Below are positions 44,301 through 51,560 of a stretch of DNA of 64,000 nucleotides, in pieces. Position 1 is the stretch's first letter. Every line of letters starts with the position of its first letter. Source of the stretch: Ectobacillus polymachus (lineage in GTDB: Bacteria; Bacillota; Bacilli; Bacillales; Bacillaceae_G); NCBI RefSeq assembly GCF_048159605.1, contig NZ_JBLREB010000001.1, positions 1 to 64,000 of the forward strand. Direction: 5' to 3'. The notes under the pieces are model-generated. The model was given only the letters and a program-made list of their open reading frames with translations. It was not told the DNA's origin and ran no database searches. Both the position numbers and the translations under genes were made by a program.

Positions 44301-46348
44301 CCATTGTTCCAAAAGAGGATCCGCTAAAAATCATCCAGCTTCGTTTGAAAAATACGAGCGAAGAAGAGAAAAATATTTCTGTCACGTATTATGCCGAATG
44401 GGTTCTTGGTGTTCTACGGGAAGCACAGGCACCGTTCATCGTTACCGAATGGGACGAAGAACAAGGCATCTTGCTTGCTCGTAACATGTATCAAGAAACC
44501 TTTCGAGAGGCGACTGCCTTTTTGCATATTGCATTGTCTGAAGCAGCATCTAGCTCGGTTTCTTATACTGGGGACCGTACAGATTTTATGGGCTACGGCG
44601 GGGCAGAACAACCAGCAGCATTATTTCAGGACAAATTATCGATGCAGGTCGGTACCTTTTCGAATTCATGCGGAGCTGTGCAAACAAAGGTGAGCTTGCC
44701 AGTTAACGGTGAGGTGACCGTCACGATTTTACTAGGCTGCGGAACATCGAAGGAAGAGGTGCAGAGGCTCGTTGGGCAATATAGTCAGCCTTCTGCTTTT
44801 GAAAAGACGCTTGCAGATGTAAGTAAGTACTGGGAGCGTACGCTCGGACAGGTGCAGGTGAAAACACCAGACCGCGCGTTAGATATTTTGCTAAATGGCT
44901 GGCTATTATATCAAGCCCTTGCTTGTCGCTTATGGGCTCGTACTGCTTTTTATCAAGCAGGAGGTGCCTTTGGCTTCCGTGATCAATTGCAGGATGCACT
45001 GGCATTCTTGCATGTAGATGCAAGTATTGTCAGACGGCAGATCTTAATAAATGCTGCCCATCAGTACCAAGAGGGAGATGTGCAGCATTGGTGGCATATC
45101 GACACGAGTAAAGGAATCCGTACCCTTTTTTCTGATGACCTTCTATGGCTGCCTTATGCGGTATCGCGCTATATCGAACAAACCGGCGACACTAGTATTT
45201 TGAAGGAAGAAGTACACTTTTTGCATAGTGACGTGCTGCGTGAGGGTGAATTAGAGCGTTATGAGGATACGGTTGTGTCTGAAGAAAAGGGGACCGTACT
45301 TGAACATTGCTTGCGAGCGATAGGGCATGCACGTAAGTTTGGGGAACATGGTATCCCGCTTATGGGTATTGGCGACTGGAATGACGGCATGAGCCGCATC
45401 GGTGCAAAGGGCCGCGGCGAGAGCGTCTGGCTCGGCTGGTTTTTACTTGATATTTTAAAACGATTTATAAGATTTGAAAAAGGAATCCTTTCTCAAGATG
45501 TAGTCGATCAGTTTGAGCAGGAAGTTCATGATCTAACGAAGCATTTAAATGAGAATGCCTGGGATGGCGGTTGGTTCCGCCGTGCCTACACGGACGCAGG
45601 TACTTGGATTGGTTCGATTGAAAATAAAGAATGTCGTATTGATGCGATTGCACAGTCGTGGTCTGTTATCTCAGACGGTACAGAGACGGACAGACAAGAA
45701 AGGGCTATGCGCTCCTTTGACCGTGAACTGGTCGATCGTGATCTAAACCTTGCCCGTCTACTAACAAAAGCATTTAGCGAAACAAAGCCTAGTCCCGGAT
45801 ATATTCAAGGATATCCAGCCGGCATCCGTGAAAATGGAGGCCAGTATACTCACGGCGTAATTTGGGGAATTGTCGCATGGTCGATACTAGACCGACGTGA
45901 CAAGGCATTTGAGCTCTTTAACATGCTCAATCCCATTACACATACGAAAACAACCCGAGATGTGCAAAAATACGGGAATGAACCGTATGTCATGTCAGCC
46001 GATGTATACACCGCTCATCCGCATGAAGGAAGAGCCGGCTGGTCCTGGTACACCGGAGCTGCTGGCTGGATGTACCAAGCAGGATTAGAATATGTACTTG
46101 GCGTCAAACGCCAGGAGGATAAATTATATATTCAGCCATGTGTCCCTTACGAGTGGGAATCATTTGACATTGACTACAGATACGGCGAAACCACGTATGC
46201 CATCACTGTCTATTGCGAAGAAAGTCCAACATCTTGGACAGTGGACGGGAAGAGCATCGGGGAGCATTCGTACTTACAGCTAGTGGACGATGGTAAGGTG
46301 CATAAGGTTGAAGTGTATAGCGCAGAGAAATTTCGTGCAAATCGATAG
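38321..46348 (+). CDS. Cyclic beta-glucan synthase-like protein (GT84 + glycoamylase-like + GH94)
   Basis: 2675 residues, the NdvB/Cgs type. Visible order: an N-terminal region (1-370); two membrane helices (about 384-430); a GT84 glycosyltransferase domain with the acidic motif FTADHDTQL (about 595) and RWIRGDWQ (about 746); more helices (790-960); a glycoamylase-like domain with GVPGLGLQRGLERN (about 1250) and AHHQGMSML (about 1325); and a C-terminal GH94 phosphorylase-type region with FNGWGGFVNDGRAYQL (about 1871) and GIGDWNDGMS (about 2350), whose Asp is the expected acid. In proteobacteria this enzyme makes cyclic beta-1,2-glucan, the GH94 part trimming chain length. Slightly shorter than the 2800-residue proteobacterial forms. 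Monocistronic and visibly richer in G+C than most of the window. Confidence 0.9.
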   Translation: MILNTDQLRTRGHEFALMHEVCEPNRLKVRFWPAFRSDMTHLHSFAQQVSRSVGHCKQPAEDWLLDHIHFLHTQSQEVMRNLSRATLHRLPRIRTTGVPRIYALCNDYLEHVDGCYDAGSFEQYVQSYQEVSVLQVMECWVLPSALRVMIIRRLAKEMREVQHRHEVCHFVTSLLARIGEKERSDDEVRALLESVARKRTLGPIEIVHIVRHLREQQPDIRVIHEWLAAYVGNSEASLDHIVSLEHQLQAELQVTCGNLVQSLHRIERLPWRKSFALISHVEQILLADTTIEYKDMDEASQNVLRSQVTDIAYRLRVPEPVVTQTAASLALSKAQEAKQGLEKDASLAYYLLDPHGMTALHKALSKVTRPRKLPQLAIRRQPMYSYVTVSAVLLLVLMALAGKWVTFGITVWPLAWLAIGLALLFPMSEWAVTLVHNLISRCCRPVTLLRYDFSEKLPKDARTMVVMPIIWSSIEEVDDVMDRLLVHYLANLQQNIYFGVLADFADAKQETDAFDEQLVAHAIQRIDAFRKKYGSDKFFLFHRSRLYNEIDNVYMGWERKRGKLVEFVELLSGSKETSFTTVHGDKEILQDIRYVFTADHDTQLPIGVVGRMAGTIHFPFNRPRLNKDETRVVEGFGVLQPRIGVNFASTQKSRFAALWSDEPGIDPYAFAVSNVYQDLFGHAVFVGKGIFDVEAFRKTLVNRIPDHHVLSHDLLEGGFLRTGLTSDIEVIESQPSTYYAFERRAHRWIRGDWQLLKWLGSSCKDRFGESKKVDLCGLTRWQIIDNLRRSLLAPALFLVALLGIHVLPGRASVWEAIVLLTIFLPFLMSCVHLLLGNGRMKSVKVSLIQCVVQLLTLPFAAILSVDAIVRTLYRLFVSRRKLLEWVTSALTDRSPARGRVFMYELAGYVVIAVFLAIAFLSGGSRSIAFSYAVIWLLARPVIVQLNRPPEKISRTWVQKAKPELRNLALQIWSFYEQYVTEKESWLPPDNVQYQPSEIVAHRTSPTNIGLYLACAVAARDLHFTDTETMLSRIEATLQTVEGMEKWNGHLLNWYDTCTASPLSPRYVSTVDSGNFIAYLMVVRQALTESEEEEFAARTKQIIEKIDGLVEQTDFKALFNYDESLFCLGYHVDTNQKDTILYDLLASEARQASFIAIALGQIPVSHWFTLGRTMTIINGCKTLLSWSGTMFEYLMPSLLMRTYQKTIWDTTYQAVVHRQKTYADRLHVPFGISESGYYAFDYQLNYQYRAFGVPGLGLQRGLERNRVIAPYATIMALPYAGEAAIQALHKLDQYGAKGTYGFFEAVDFTKSRMPRGTDHQVVRSFMAHHQGMSMLTLVNLLQEDIMVNRFHRDARVTAAELLLQERIPTKVALLTDPLGVEAKVLEFDCPHDESRTFIEPTAVPEVNVLSNGRISSVNTNVGTGMLTWNGLAVTRWREDPVIDSSGPILYMYDVRKEKAWSVTSFPYGSEEVKTQFRLDKTAYDSMYDDIAAKLELAVGSDLDAEVRRLTLKNNSKEDRLLEVTSYLEIALAHPSADSAHPAFNKLFIETSHDSKRQCLVAKRRRREDEEEETWAVHTIYVDQHEIGDYEFETDRAAFIGRGHSLQAPKSLRTRLTGATGSVVDPSFVMRRSVQLAPHESATIYMVTGVAKEKEQALAIIEQLREPRQADRTFHLAWVRTQIDLRHTHLSHKQAMEAHVLASRLLFTPPLTSLRKEAILRNTLGQSSLWSHGISGDIPLLVISVRHHSDLPFVITVACQHQYLCMLGIAAELVILDETAGGYQDEFLHRVRENLAARGIWNIQRLIGLKAASLPEEVRTLLLTVARVILRAGGPSLRTQLRVNKHMMPSLPAVLSKQQVNNQAIRFKTKGEFFNGWGGFVNDGRAYQLYVGKEGYLPRPWSNVLSNPTFGCILTELGTGYTWWHNSRECKLTPWTNDPVLDRVGECLYIRDLAHNEVWSATPKPAGDGRTYKVTHGFGLSTFEQVDGDIVHTMETIVPKEDPLKIIQLRLKNTSEEEKNISVTYYAEWVLGVLREAQAPFIVTEWDEEQGILLARNMYQETFREATAFLHIALSEAASSSVSYTGDRTDFMGYGGAEQPAALFQDKLSMQVGTFSNSCGAVQTKVSLPVNGEVTVTILLGCGTSKEEVQRLVGQYSQPSAFEKTLADVSKYWERTLGQVQVKTPDRALDILLNGWLLYQALACRLWARTAFYQAGGAFGFRDQLQDALAFLHVDASIVRRQILINAAHQYQEGDVQHWWHIDTSKGIRTLFSDDLLWLPYAVSRYIEQTGDTSILKEEVHFLHSDVLREGELERYEDTVVSEEKGTVLEHCLRAIGHARKFGEHGIPLMGIGDWNDGMSRIGAKGRGESVWLGWFLLDILKRFIRFEKGILSQDVVDQFEQEVHDLTKHLNENAWDGGWFRRAYTDAGTWIGSIENKECRIDAIAQSWSVISDGTETDRQERAMRSFDRELVDRDLNLARLLTKAFSETKPSPGYIQGYPAGIRENGGQYTHGVIWGIVAWSILDRRDKAFELFNMLNPITHTKTTRDVQKYGNEPYVMSADVYTAHPHEGRAGWSWYTGAAGWMYQAGLEYVLGVKRQEDKLYIQPCVPYEWESFDIDYRYGETTYAITVYCEESPTSWTVDGKSIGEHSYLQLVDDGKVHKVEVYSAEKFRANR

Positions 46349-46363
46349 AAGAGAGTTATCAGG

Positions 46364-46397
46364 AACCCATGGTGGATGTTTTCACCGTGGGTTTTTA
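46364..46397 (+). terminator. Terminator of the glucan-synthase gene
   Basis: AACCCATGGTG pairs with CACCGTGGGTT (one G-U) around GATGTTTT, followed by T5. Confidence 0.8.
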
Positions 46398-46600
46398 TCG
46401 TTACTGTTTCTGTTAGAATTGAGGTCATATCGAACGGAACGCTAGTCATTAATCGAGTATTTATTAGTCGAGACAATAGATGATGGTAGATAGTGGGATA
46501 ATTCATTATTCTTTCTTTTTTTTGTAGTATTTGAAGCGAATAGATGATGATTAAAGGAAAAAATAATTTCAAAAAAATCATTTTTTTGTTTCTTCTAAAG

Positions 46601-46771
46601 GCAGATAATGTTATAGGCTTACAAGTTGCCGACTTAGTACCCAATTCATTAAATCGTAAGTTATGTAACAAAACAATAAGGACTTATGGTTTTATGGATG
46701 CCTTCGAAAAAATCGCTTATGATGGTAAAAATGGAATTATTGATCGCTTTGGAATAAAAATAATACCTTGA
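46601..46771 (+). pseudogene. 3' remnant of a DUF3800 gene
   Basis: The frame encodes KADNVIGLQVADLVPNSLNR and ends DRFGIKIIP. The xxGLQVADxxPN and final FGxKIxP pattern matches the C-terminus of DUF3800 proteins, which often sit near mobile elements. The rest of the gene is missing. Confidence 0.5.
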
Positions 46772-46805
46772 CCTTATAGGTTGAACCTTTTATAATCCTT
46801 TGTAG

Positions 46806-46978
46806 GAACTGTGTAAACTCTTCCTTATCTTTAAAAAAGGAATGGCGAAAGCTCTTCCAAAAAAAACATACGATCTTGAATTTTACTACAAGTATTTTGG
46901 CATAATAATTATTACAGAGAATGGCGAAAGCTCTTCAATCTGTATTCGAAGCAAAAAAAGGAATGGCGAAAGCTCTTC
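46806..46978. repeat. Irregularly spaced 18-bp direct repeats
   Basis: GAATGGCGAAAGCTCTTC occurs at 46840-46857, 46919-46936 and 46961-46978. A diverged copy, GAACTGTGTAAACTCTTCC, is at 46806-46824. Gaps between copies are 15, 61 and 24 bases. No gene covers them. Confidence 0.75.
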
Positions 46979-46989
46979 GTTTTTTTTCA

Positions 46990-47014
46990 GGCACCCTTTA
47001 GGGTGTCTTTTTTT
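46990..47014 (+). terminator. Terminator after the 18-bp repeats
   Basis: GGCACCC-TTTA-GGGTGTC followed by T7. Since no gene precedes it, it implies a short transcript carrying the repeats. Confidence 0.75.
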
Positions 47015-47155
47015 GTAGACTTTAGTCTGTTGAGCCTGAAGAAGGTGAAACGTAAAAGCACCTGTTATGCGGGTGGGTAGTAAATGGTTACACAAAAAAA
47101 CTCACTTTCAGTTTTATAATAGAGATTGTTCAAGCCTCTAAAATAAGAAAGGAAA

Positions 47156-47338
47156 GTGAGTATCAAAAGTATAGACGAAAAATAATTTACAATCAATATA
47201 GGAAGAGCATTGGAGAAATCTTAAGAACGCTATGTAAATATAAAGGTGTAGAAGGTCATTTGATGCCAGATTATGTGCATATGTTGGTAAGTATTCACCC
47301 AAAGTTAATTCAGACTAAAGACTGCCTTTTCACTTAGA
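47156..47338 (+). pseudogene. tnpA: IS200-type TnpA remnant
   Basis: One frame reads EYQKYRRKIIYNQYRKSIGE, then ILRTLCKYKGVEGHLMPDYVHMLVSIHPKL and stops. This is the IS200 TnpA core, lacking its start and C-terminal half. The HUH motif is altered to DYVH and residues before GHLMPD are deleted, so it is dead. An inverted ACTCACTTTC / GAAAGTGAGT pair (about 47100 and 47152) may be the element's left end. Confidence 0.7.
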
Positions 47339-47378
47339 AGATGTATGTGGAACTCCTGCCCATTGATTCTAAAATGAA

Positions 47379-47513
47379 TGTATTACCGAAAAACAATTTA
47401 TTATCGAAACCAGCATGTTTATTATCGAAAATCAAAATTTATTATCGAAACCAGCATGTTTATTATCGAAAATTAAAATTTATTATCGAAATCAACATGT
47501 TTATTATCGAAAT
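47379..47513. repeat. Array of about six 20-21 bp units (TTTATTATCGAAA core)
   Basis: ATTATCGAA occurs at 47399, 47421, 47441, 47462, 47482 and 47503, that is every 20-22 bases (two DNA turns). A diverged ATTACCGAA is at 47382. Alternate units share CCAGCATG or AATCAAAA-like spacers, giving a higher-order 41-bp unit. It looks like an iteron or operator array. The frame over it (67 codons) is probably not a gene. Confidence 0.7.
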
Positions 47514-47533
47514 TAAAAAGCATGATTTTTTGT

Positions 47534-47662
47534 TCAATGCTTAAAGTACGCAAATACAGGATCCAATAGACCAGTAAATCGTAGGATAAGATAGGTTATA
47601 GAGAAAATTGTAAGTCCCATACTTAATTTTGATGTTTTTTTTGGTTCACCTAGTTTTTCCAT
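47534..47662 (-). CDS. 42-residue membrane peptide
   Basis: ATG 47662 follows AAGGAGATCAAATC. The product starts MEKLGEPKKTSKLSMGLTIF, has one hydrophobic helix (about 15-36) and ends VFAYFKH. It lies 54 bp after the four-helix membrane protein gene on the same strand and is probably its co-transcribed partner. No family recognised. Confidence 0.55.
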   Translation of the reverse strand: MEKLGEPKKTSKLSMGLTIFSITYLILRFTGLLDPVFAYFKH

Positions 47663-47716
47663 GATTTGATCTCCTTATATTTGACGTGGAACTTTTATAA
47701 AACATCGCCATTAAAA

Positions 47717-48109
47717 CTATTTAAATTTCCTTGAGTAAAAAAATTCAGTAATAGGAAGGATTACAAAACCTAGGCAGACGACAATAAGCAATGGAACATT
47801 CTTGATTTCATTTAAATTGGTTTTCCCTTCTGAAAAAAACAGAATAATACCGGATAGGATAAGGAGGGCAAAGTAACTAATCTTTGCACTTTGCATGATG
47901 ATATAATGATCCAATTCGTCTTTCTTTGATCTCCCTCTATGGTCTCTCCAATTGAGAACATTGAAAAAGTAAGCAAATGCTAGAGATAAGCTGAATATGG
48001 TTCCGCCATCAATCGTTCCAAAATGCCACCATTTATAGAATGCAAGACCACCTACTATGCAGATAAATACAAATGCTAAGGTTACTAGAATGTTTTGTGA
48101 TTTACACAT
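47717..48109 (-). CDS. Four-helix membrane protein in an XRE operon
   Basis: 130 residues with four membrane helices and a charged loop after helix 2 (WRDHRGRSKKDELDHYI). It overlaps the end of the XRE regulator gene by 8 bp, so translation is coupled. The regulator-plus-small-membrane-protein layout is frequent in Bacillus. Function is unknown. Confidence 0.65.
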   Translation of the reverse strand: MCKSQNILVTLAFVFICIVGGLAFYKWWHFGTIDGGTIFSLSLAFAYFFNVLNWRDHRGRSKKDELDHYIIMQSAKISYFALLILSGIILFFSEGKTNLNEIKNVPLLIVVCLGFVILPITEFFYSRKFK

Positions 48110-48317
48110 GTTTCTTTCCCGCGCTATACGATGGAATAAATAATTCTTCCATTTTTACTTCAAGCTGATGCGCAATATCAAACGCCAGCTGCAAGCTTGG
48201 ATTATATTTGTTATTCTCGATGGCATTCATCGTTTGTCTACTAACATGGCAAAGCTCCGCTAGCTTTCCTTGAGAAAGCCCGTTCTTATCTCGAAGTTCC
48301 TTTATGCGATTATTCAT
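48102..48317 (-). CDS. XRE-family regulator (Cro/C1 helix-turn-helix)
   Basis: About 71 residues, essentially one helix-turn-helix: IKELRDKNGLSQGKLAELCH, VSRQTMNAIENNKYNPSLQL, then AFDIAHQLEVKMEELF. It resembles the small YgzD-type regulators. ATG 48317 has AGGTGGTG upstream; the frame itself is open to 48329. First gene of a leftward three-gene unit. Confidence 0.85.
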   Translation of the reverse strand: MNNRIKELRDKNGLSQGKLAELCHVSRQTMNAIENNKYNPSLQLAFDIAHQLEVKMEELFIPSYSAGKKHV

Positions 48318-48539
48318 TACACACACCACCTAACGATAGGATGTTAAGAATGTTTTACATAAATATGGTAAAACAGGATAATTATAGTGTCAAATATTAT
48401 TTGGGATAAATTGGATATTGTGTGTGTCTTTGTTTGTATACAGGATAAAATAAATAAATTAATTAATTTTAAAAAAGACCCCCATAAAATTTGCAAGCCG
48501 TTCGATATATATAGTGAATAACTTACTGGGGGAAAACAG

Positions 48540-49613
48540 ATGAACAAGCTAATTAAAGGTGCAATGTCAACATTTATCGCAGGAAGCATGATGGTAACTG
48601 GAACGGCAGCGTTCGCAGCAAGCAATGACGGAACACAAGCAACACAGACAACACAAGCAACTCAAACAACGCAACCAAAACTTGTACAAGGTGATTTCTT
48701 CTATTTTGTAAAAACGACGATGGAACAGATTCGTCTTGCTTTAACTACGAATGATTTAGACAAAGCGAAGTTATTATCCGAACAAGCAGCAGAGCGTATT
48801 GCAGAGGCAAATGTGCTAAATGAAAAAGGTAAAGATGCGTATACGCAGGATACACTTCATAAGGCAGCAGCAGATATTGACGATGCAGAAAAGCTAACTG
48901 GCGATGACACAACAGCACAACCGGCACAACCAGCGCAACCAGCGCAACCAGCGCAACCAGCACAACCAGCGCAACCAGCGCAACCAGTGCAACCAGCGCA
49001 ACCAGCACAACCAGCACAACCAGCACAACCAGCACAACCAACACAAAAGGAAAGCAAAGAAAAACCGGAAGACCTACAAAAGAAAAAAGATGTAGAAGTA
49101 CATATCGGGAATAATATTGAAGCGCTAGCCAAAGTACTTGATAAGGTGAAAAATCCACAAGCAAAAGAAGCGATTTCGAAAAACATCGAGAAGAGCTTCA
49201 CTCATCTTGCTCAAAAAATTGAGAAATTACAAGAAACCCAAACAGCGCAACAATCTAATGATCCTAAACTTCAAGTAGTACCGGAAGCACAAGCAGCGCC
49301 AGCAACAAACTCTACAGTAGCGCCAGCAAATACGGATAGCCAACAACAAACAACAGCTACTGCAACACAAAACGGATCAACGCAGGCAACAACAAATGGA
49401 CAACAAGCAAGTGTTTCTGCCCCAGCATCTACAGTTTCTCACCAAGGTAAAGGAGAGAATGAAGATGATCAAGGAGATCAAGGAAATAAAAAGGTAGAAA
49501 ACAATCAGGGACATTCTGAATCTCACAAGGAAGATAAACAAGGTTCAGAAAACAAAGATCAGAAGAAGGATCAAAAGCAAGATCAAAAGAAAGATCATGG
49601 AAACAAAGACTAA
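48540..49613 (+). CDS. Secreted DUF5667 protein with (Ala-Gln-Pro)14 repeat
   Basis: 357 residues. A signal peptide (residues 1-26, ending AFA) precedes a DUF5667 segment (about 49-92, GDFFYFVKTTMEQIRLALTT). Next come fourteen AQP triplets (one VQP), a second helical segment (HIGNNIEALAKVLDKVKNPQ), a Gln/Thr/Ala-rich stretch and a Lys/Asp/Gln-rich tail. The Pro-rich and charged parts suggest a wall-spanning extended protein. Function is unknown. A near-perfect terminator follows. Confidence 0.8.
   Translation: MNKLIKGAMSTFIAGSMMVTGTAAFAASNDGTQATQTTQATQTTQPKLVQGDFFYFVKTTMEQIRLALTTNDLDKAKLLSEQAAERIAEANVLNEKGKDAYTQDTLHKAAADIDDAEKLTGDDTTAQPAQPAQPAQPAQPAQPAQPAQPVQPAQPAQPAQPAQPAQPTQKESKEKPEDLQKKKDVEVHIGNNIEALAKVLDKVKNPQAKEAISKNIEKSFTHLAQKIEKLQETQTAQQSNDPKLQVVPEAQAAPATNSTVAPANTDSQQQTTATATQNGSTQATTNGQQASVSAPASTVSHQGKGENEDDQGDQGNKKVENNQGHSESHKEDKQGSENKDQKKDQKQDQKKDHGNKD
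48915..49040 (+). repeat. 14 tandem 9-bp units inside the DUF5667 gene
   Basis: The unit GCACAACCA/GCGCAACCA is repeated 14 times (126 bp) and encodes Ala-Gln-Pro. Low divergence implies recent slippage, so length probably varies between strains. Confidence 0.9.
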
Positions 49614-49638
49614 TATCCTAACTGCTTGGCAGTACAAT

Positions 49639-49668
49639 ATAGGACATCCGAATTCGGATGTCCTATTT
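49639..49668. terminator. Palindromic terminator
   Basis: AGGACATCCGAATTCGGATGTCCT is a perfect palindrome (49641-49664; first half AGGACATCCGAA) followed by ATTTAATTTT. Confidence 0.78.
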
Positions 49669-49750
49669 AATTTTCCTACGATGGACCAGTTTAGTAGGTT
49701 ATCATCACCATCAAGTAGCAATACTATAAAAATGAGATGGAGGTGAAAGG

Positions 49751-50179
49751 ATGGGTGTAGTAGCTGCAACAGAATCAGATGTTTCCTTGCTAGCAAGACT
49801 CCTTCGTGCAGAAGCAGAAGGAGAAGGGACGTTAGGAGAGCAGCTTGTTGGAAACGTGGGGATTAACCGAATACGAGCGAATTGTTCTGATTTTAAGGGG
49901 CTTCGCACGATTCCGCAAATGGTTTATCAAGAGCATGCATTTGAAGCTGTACAGCATGGTTACTTTTATCAACGAGCAAGAGAAAGTGAAAAAGAATTAG
50001 CGCGAAAGGCCATTAATGGATTCAGGCATTGGCCGGCAAAATTTAGTTTATGGTATTTTCGCCCGCCAGGAGATTGCCCTGATCAGTGGTATGGGCAACC
50101 AGTAGTCGGGCGTTATAAGAAACATTGCTTCTTTGAACCAACGGCAGAAACGTGCCAAAATATTTATAATACGTATTAA
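49751..50179 (+). CDS. cwlJ: Spore cortex-lytic cell wall hydrolase, CwlJ type
   Basis: 142 residues of the SleB/CwlJ Hydrolase_2 family. The catalytic glutamate region is LLRAEAEGEG, followed by LVGNVGINRIRANCSDF and the FRHWPAKFSLWYFRPPGDCP block. No signal peptide or peptidoglycan-binding domain, as for CwlJ, which is made in the mother cell and acts on the spore cortex at germination. GGAGGTGAAAGG precedes the ATG. The usual gerQ neighbour is absent, so this may be a second cwlJ paralogue. Confidence 0.88.
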   Translation: MGVVAATESDVSLLARLLRAEAEGEGTLGEQLVGNVGINRIRANCSDFKGLRTIPQMVYQEHAFEAVQHGYFYQRARESEKELARKAINGFRHWPAKFSLWYFRPPGDCPDQWYGQPVVGRYKKHCFFEPTAETCQNIYNTY

Positions 50180-50185
50180 CAGGGT

Positions 50186-50240
50186 GAAACCTTCACGAAA
50201 TAGAGAATCAGATATTCCTATATTTGTGAAGGTTTCTTTT
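50186..50240 (+). terminator. Terminator of the cwlJ-type gene
   Basis: GAAACCTTCAC...AATA pairs with TATTTGTGAAGGTTTC, followed by TTTT. Confidence 0.75.
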
Positions 50241-50552
50241 CATTTTCACTGACTTGTATAAAAAATTTGGTATGTAAGTAGTTTCTATCCATATTTTTCA
50301 GTATAATAAAAAGTACAGTTGTAAAAAAGATTTATCATAATGAAAGAAGTTGGAGAACGGATTCCTTTATTGAATCTATTTTTTTATCTAAGTATATATT
50401 GTAATAACCCTATTTAAAGTTTCACTTTATCCCGCATTAACTAGAAGTATTACCCCAATAGAGGATCGTAAAAACACTCCCTAATAACAATTTTTGTTAT
50501 TCATCTTTCCTTTTTACAATTTTTATCGTACTAGAGAGTAGGAGAAATAAAA
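50241..50552. other. Intergenic stretch with a repeat remnant
   Basis: GTTTCACTTTATCCCGC (about 50419-50435) is the inverse of the edge of the double-hairpin element at 32090-32245. No gene is seen. Confidence 0.45.
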
Positions 50553-51560
50553 ATGACCAACTTACAGAGAATATTACATTTTGTAACGATTTTCATTATT
50601 ATGGCTCTTTCATGGTATATGTTGTATTCACATAATGGGACATCTTCTGCCTATGTTCATTTATTTTATTTTCCAATTGTTCTTTCCGCTAGGTTTTGGA
50701 GAATAAAAGGTGGCTTGATTGTTAGTATCATAGCTAGTATATTATGTGGTGCTTTTACACCGTTTATGGTTATAGAACAAATAAAACAACCGACAGAAGC
50801 ATGGATGGTTCGTAGTATATTTTTCGTTTCGTTTGGAATCCTTTCAGGATACTTATTTACAATTTTAGAAAATAAGCGAAATGAAATTGCAGCACAATCG
50901 AAAATACTACAGGATAAAAATAAGAAAATAACCAAGCAAAGAGATGAAATTTTACAACAAAACATCAAAATTAAAGAGATGAATGATGCCATCCAAAATT
51001 CAAGCACCGAAATCATTCAAGCGCTAGCGCAAGCGATTGAAATTCGTGATAGATATACAAGCGGGCATTGCTTTCGCGTATCTGAAATGTCATGTCAAAT
51101 TGGAGAACAATTAGGATTAAGTCAAGAAGAGCTACTTTATTTGAAATGGTCAGGTATTCTCCATGATATTGGAAAACTCGGAATGCCAGAAGCGATTATG
51201 AATAAACCAGGAAAATTGACACCAGAGGAGTTCGATGTGATAAAACAGCACTCGGCAATGGGACTGCAAATTTTATCAGGAATCTCGCAAGCTTCTGATA
51301 TTGCAGATGGTGTTTATTATCATCATGAGCGGATGGATGGTTCGGGTTATCCAGAGGGTATTGCTGGGGAAGATATTCCTTTACAGGCAAGAATCATTGC
51401 TGTAAGTGATGTTTGGGATGCGCTTACTTCAAAACGATCGTATCGTGATTCTCTTTCGAAAGAAGAAGCGTTAGCCATTATGGAAAAGGGAAGAGGAAAT
51501 CACTTTGATCCTCATATATTAGACATTTTTATGAAGATAATTAGAGCAGATAAAAAGTAA
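50553..51560 (+). CDS. Membrane HD-GYP phosphodiesterase
   Basis: 335 residues. Three to four N-terminal helices (1-105), a coiled coil (about 107-145), then an HD-GYP domain. Motifs: ILHDIGKLGMPEAIMNKPG (HD), HHERMDGSGYP (HHE and GYP), and DVWDALTSKRSYR. All metal ligands appear present, so it should hydrolyse cyclic di-GMP or a related dinucleotide. The membrane part may sense a signal. GTAGGAG precedes the ATG, and a terminator follows. Confidence 0.9.
   Translation: MTNLQRILHFVTIFIIMALSWYMLYSHNGTSSAYVHLFYFPIVLSARFWRIKGGLIVSIIASILCGAFTPFMVIEQIKQPTEAWMVRSIFFVSFGILSGYLFTILENKRNEIAAQSKILQDKNKKITKQRDEILQQNIKIKEMNDAIQNSSTEIIQALAQAIEIRDRYTSGHCFRVSEMSCQIGEQLGLSQEELLYLKWSGILHDIGKLGMPEAIMNKPGKLTPEEFDVIKQHSAMGLQILSGISQASDIADGVYYHHERMDGSGYPEGIAGEDIPLQARIIAVSDVWDALTSKRSYRDSLSKEEALAIMEKGRGNHFDPHILDIFMKIIRADKK

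Noticed and set aside
43956..44385. Leftward frames inside the glucan-synthase gene
   Set aside because: Shadows of the long forward frame, without ribosome sites or domains.
46806..46978. Possible CRISPR array
   Set aside because: Only three exact repeats, with gaps of 61 and 24 bases, and no cas genes in the window.
47379..47513. Possible CRISPR or small coding gene (67 codons)
   Set aside because: Gaps between cores are only 11-13 bases, too short for spacers. The frame is an artefact of an AT-rich repeat and has no ribosome site.
48745..49201. Long leftward frames over the DUF5667 gene (Val/Leu or Gly/Cys-Ala repeats)
   Set aside because: They arise from the 9-bp repeat read on the other strand; the forward protein has a signal peptide and a ribosome site.
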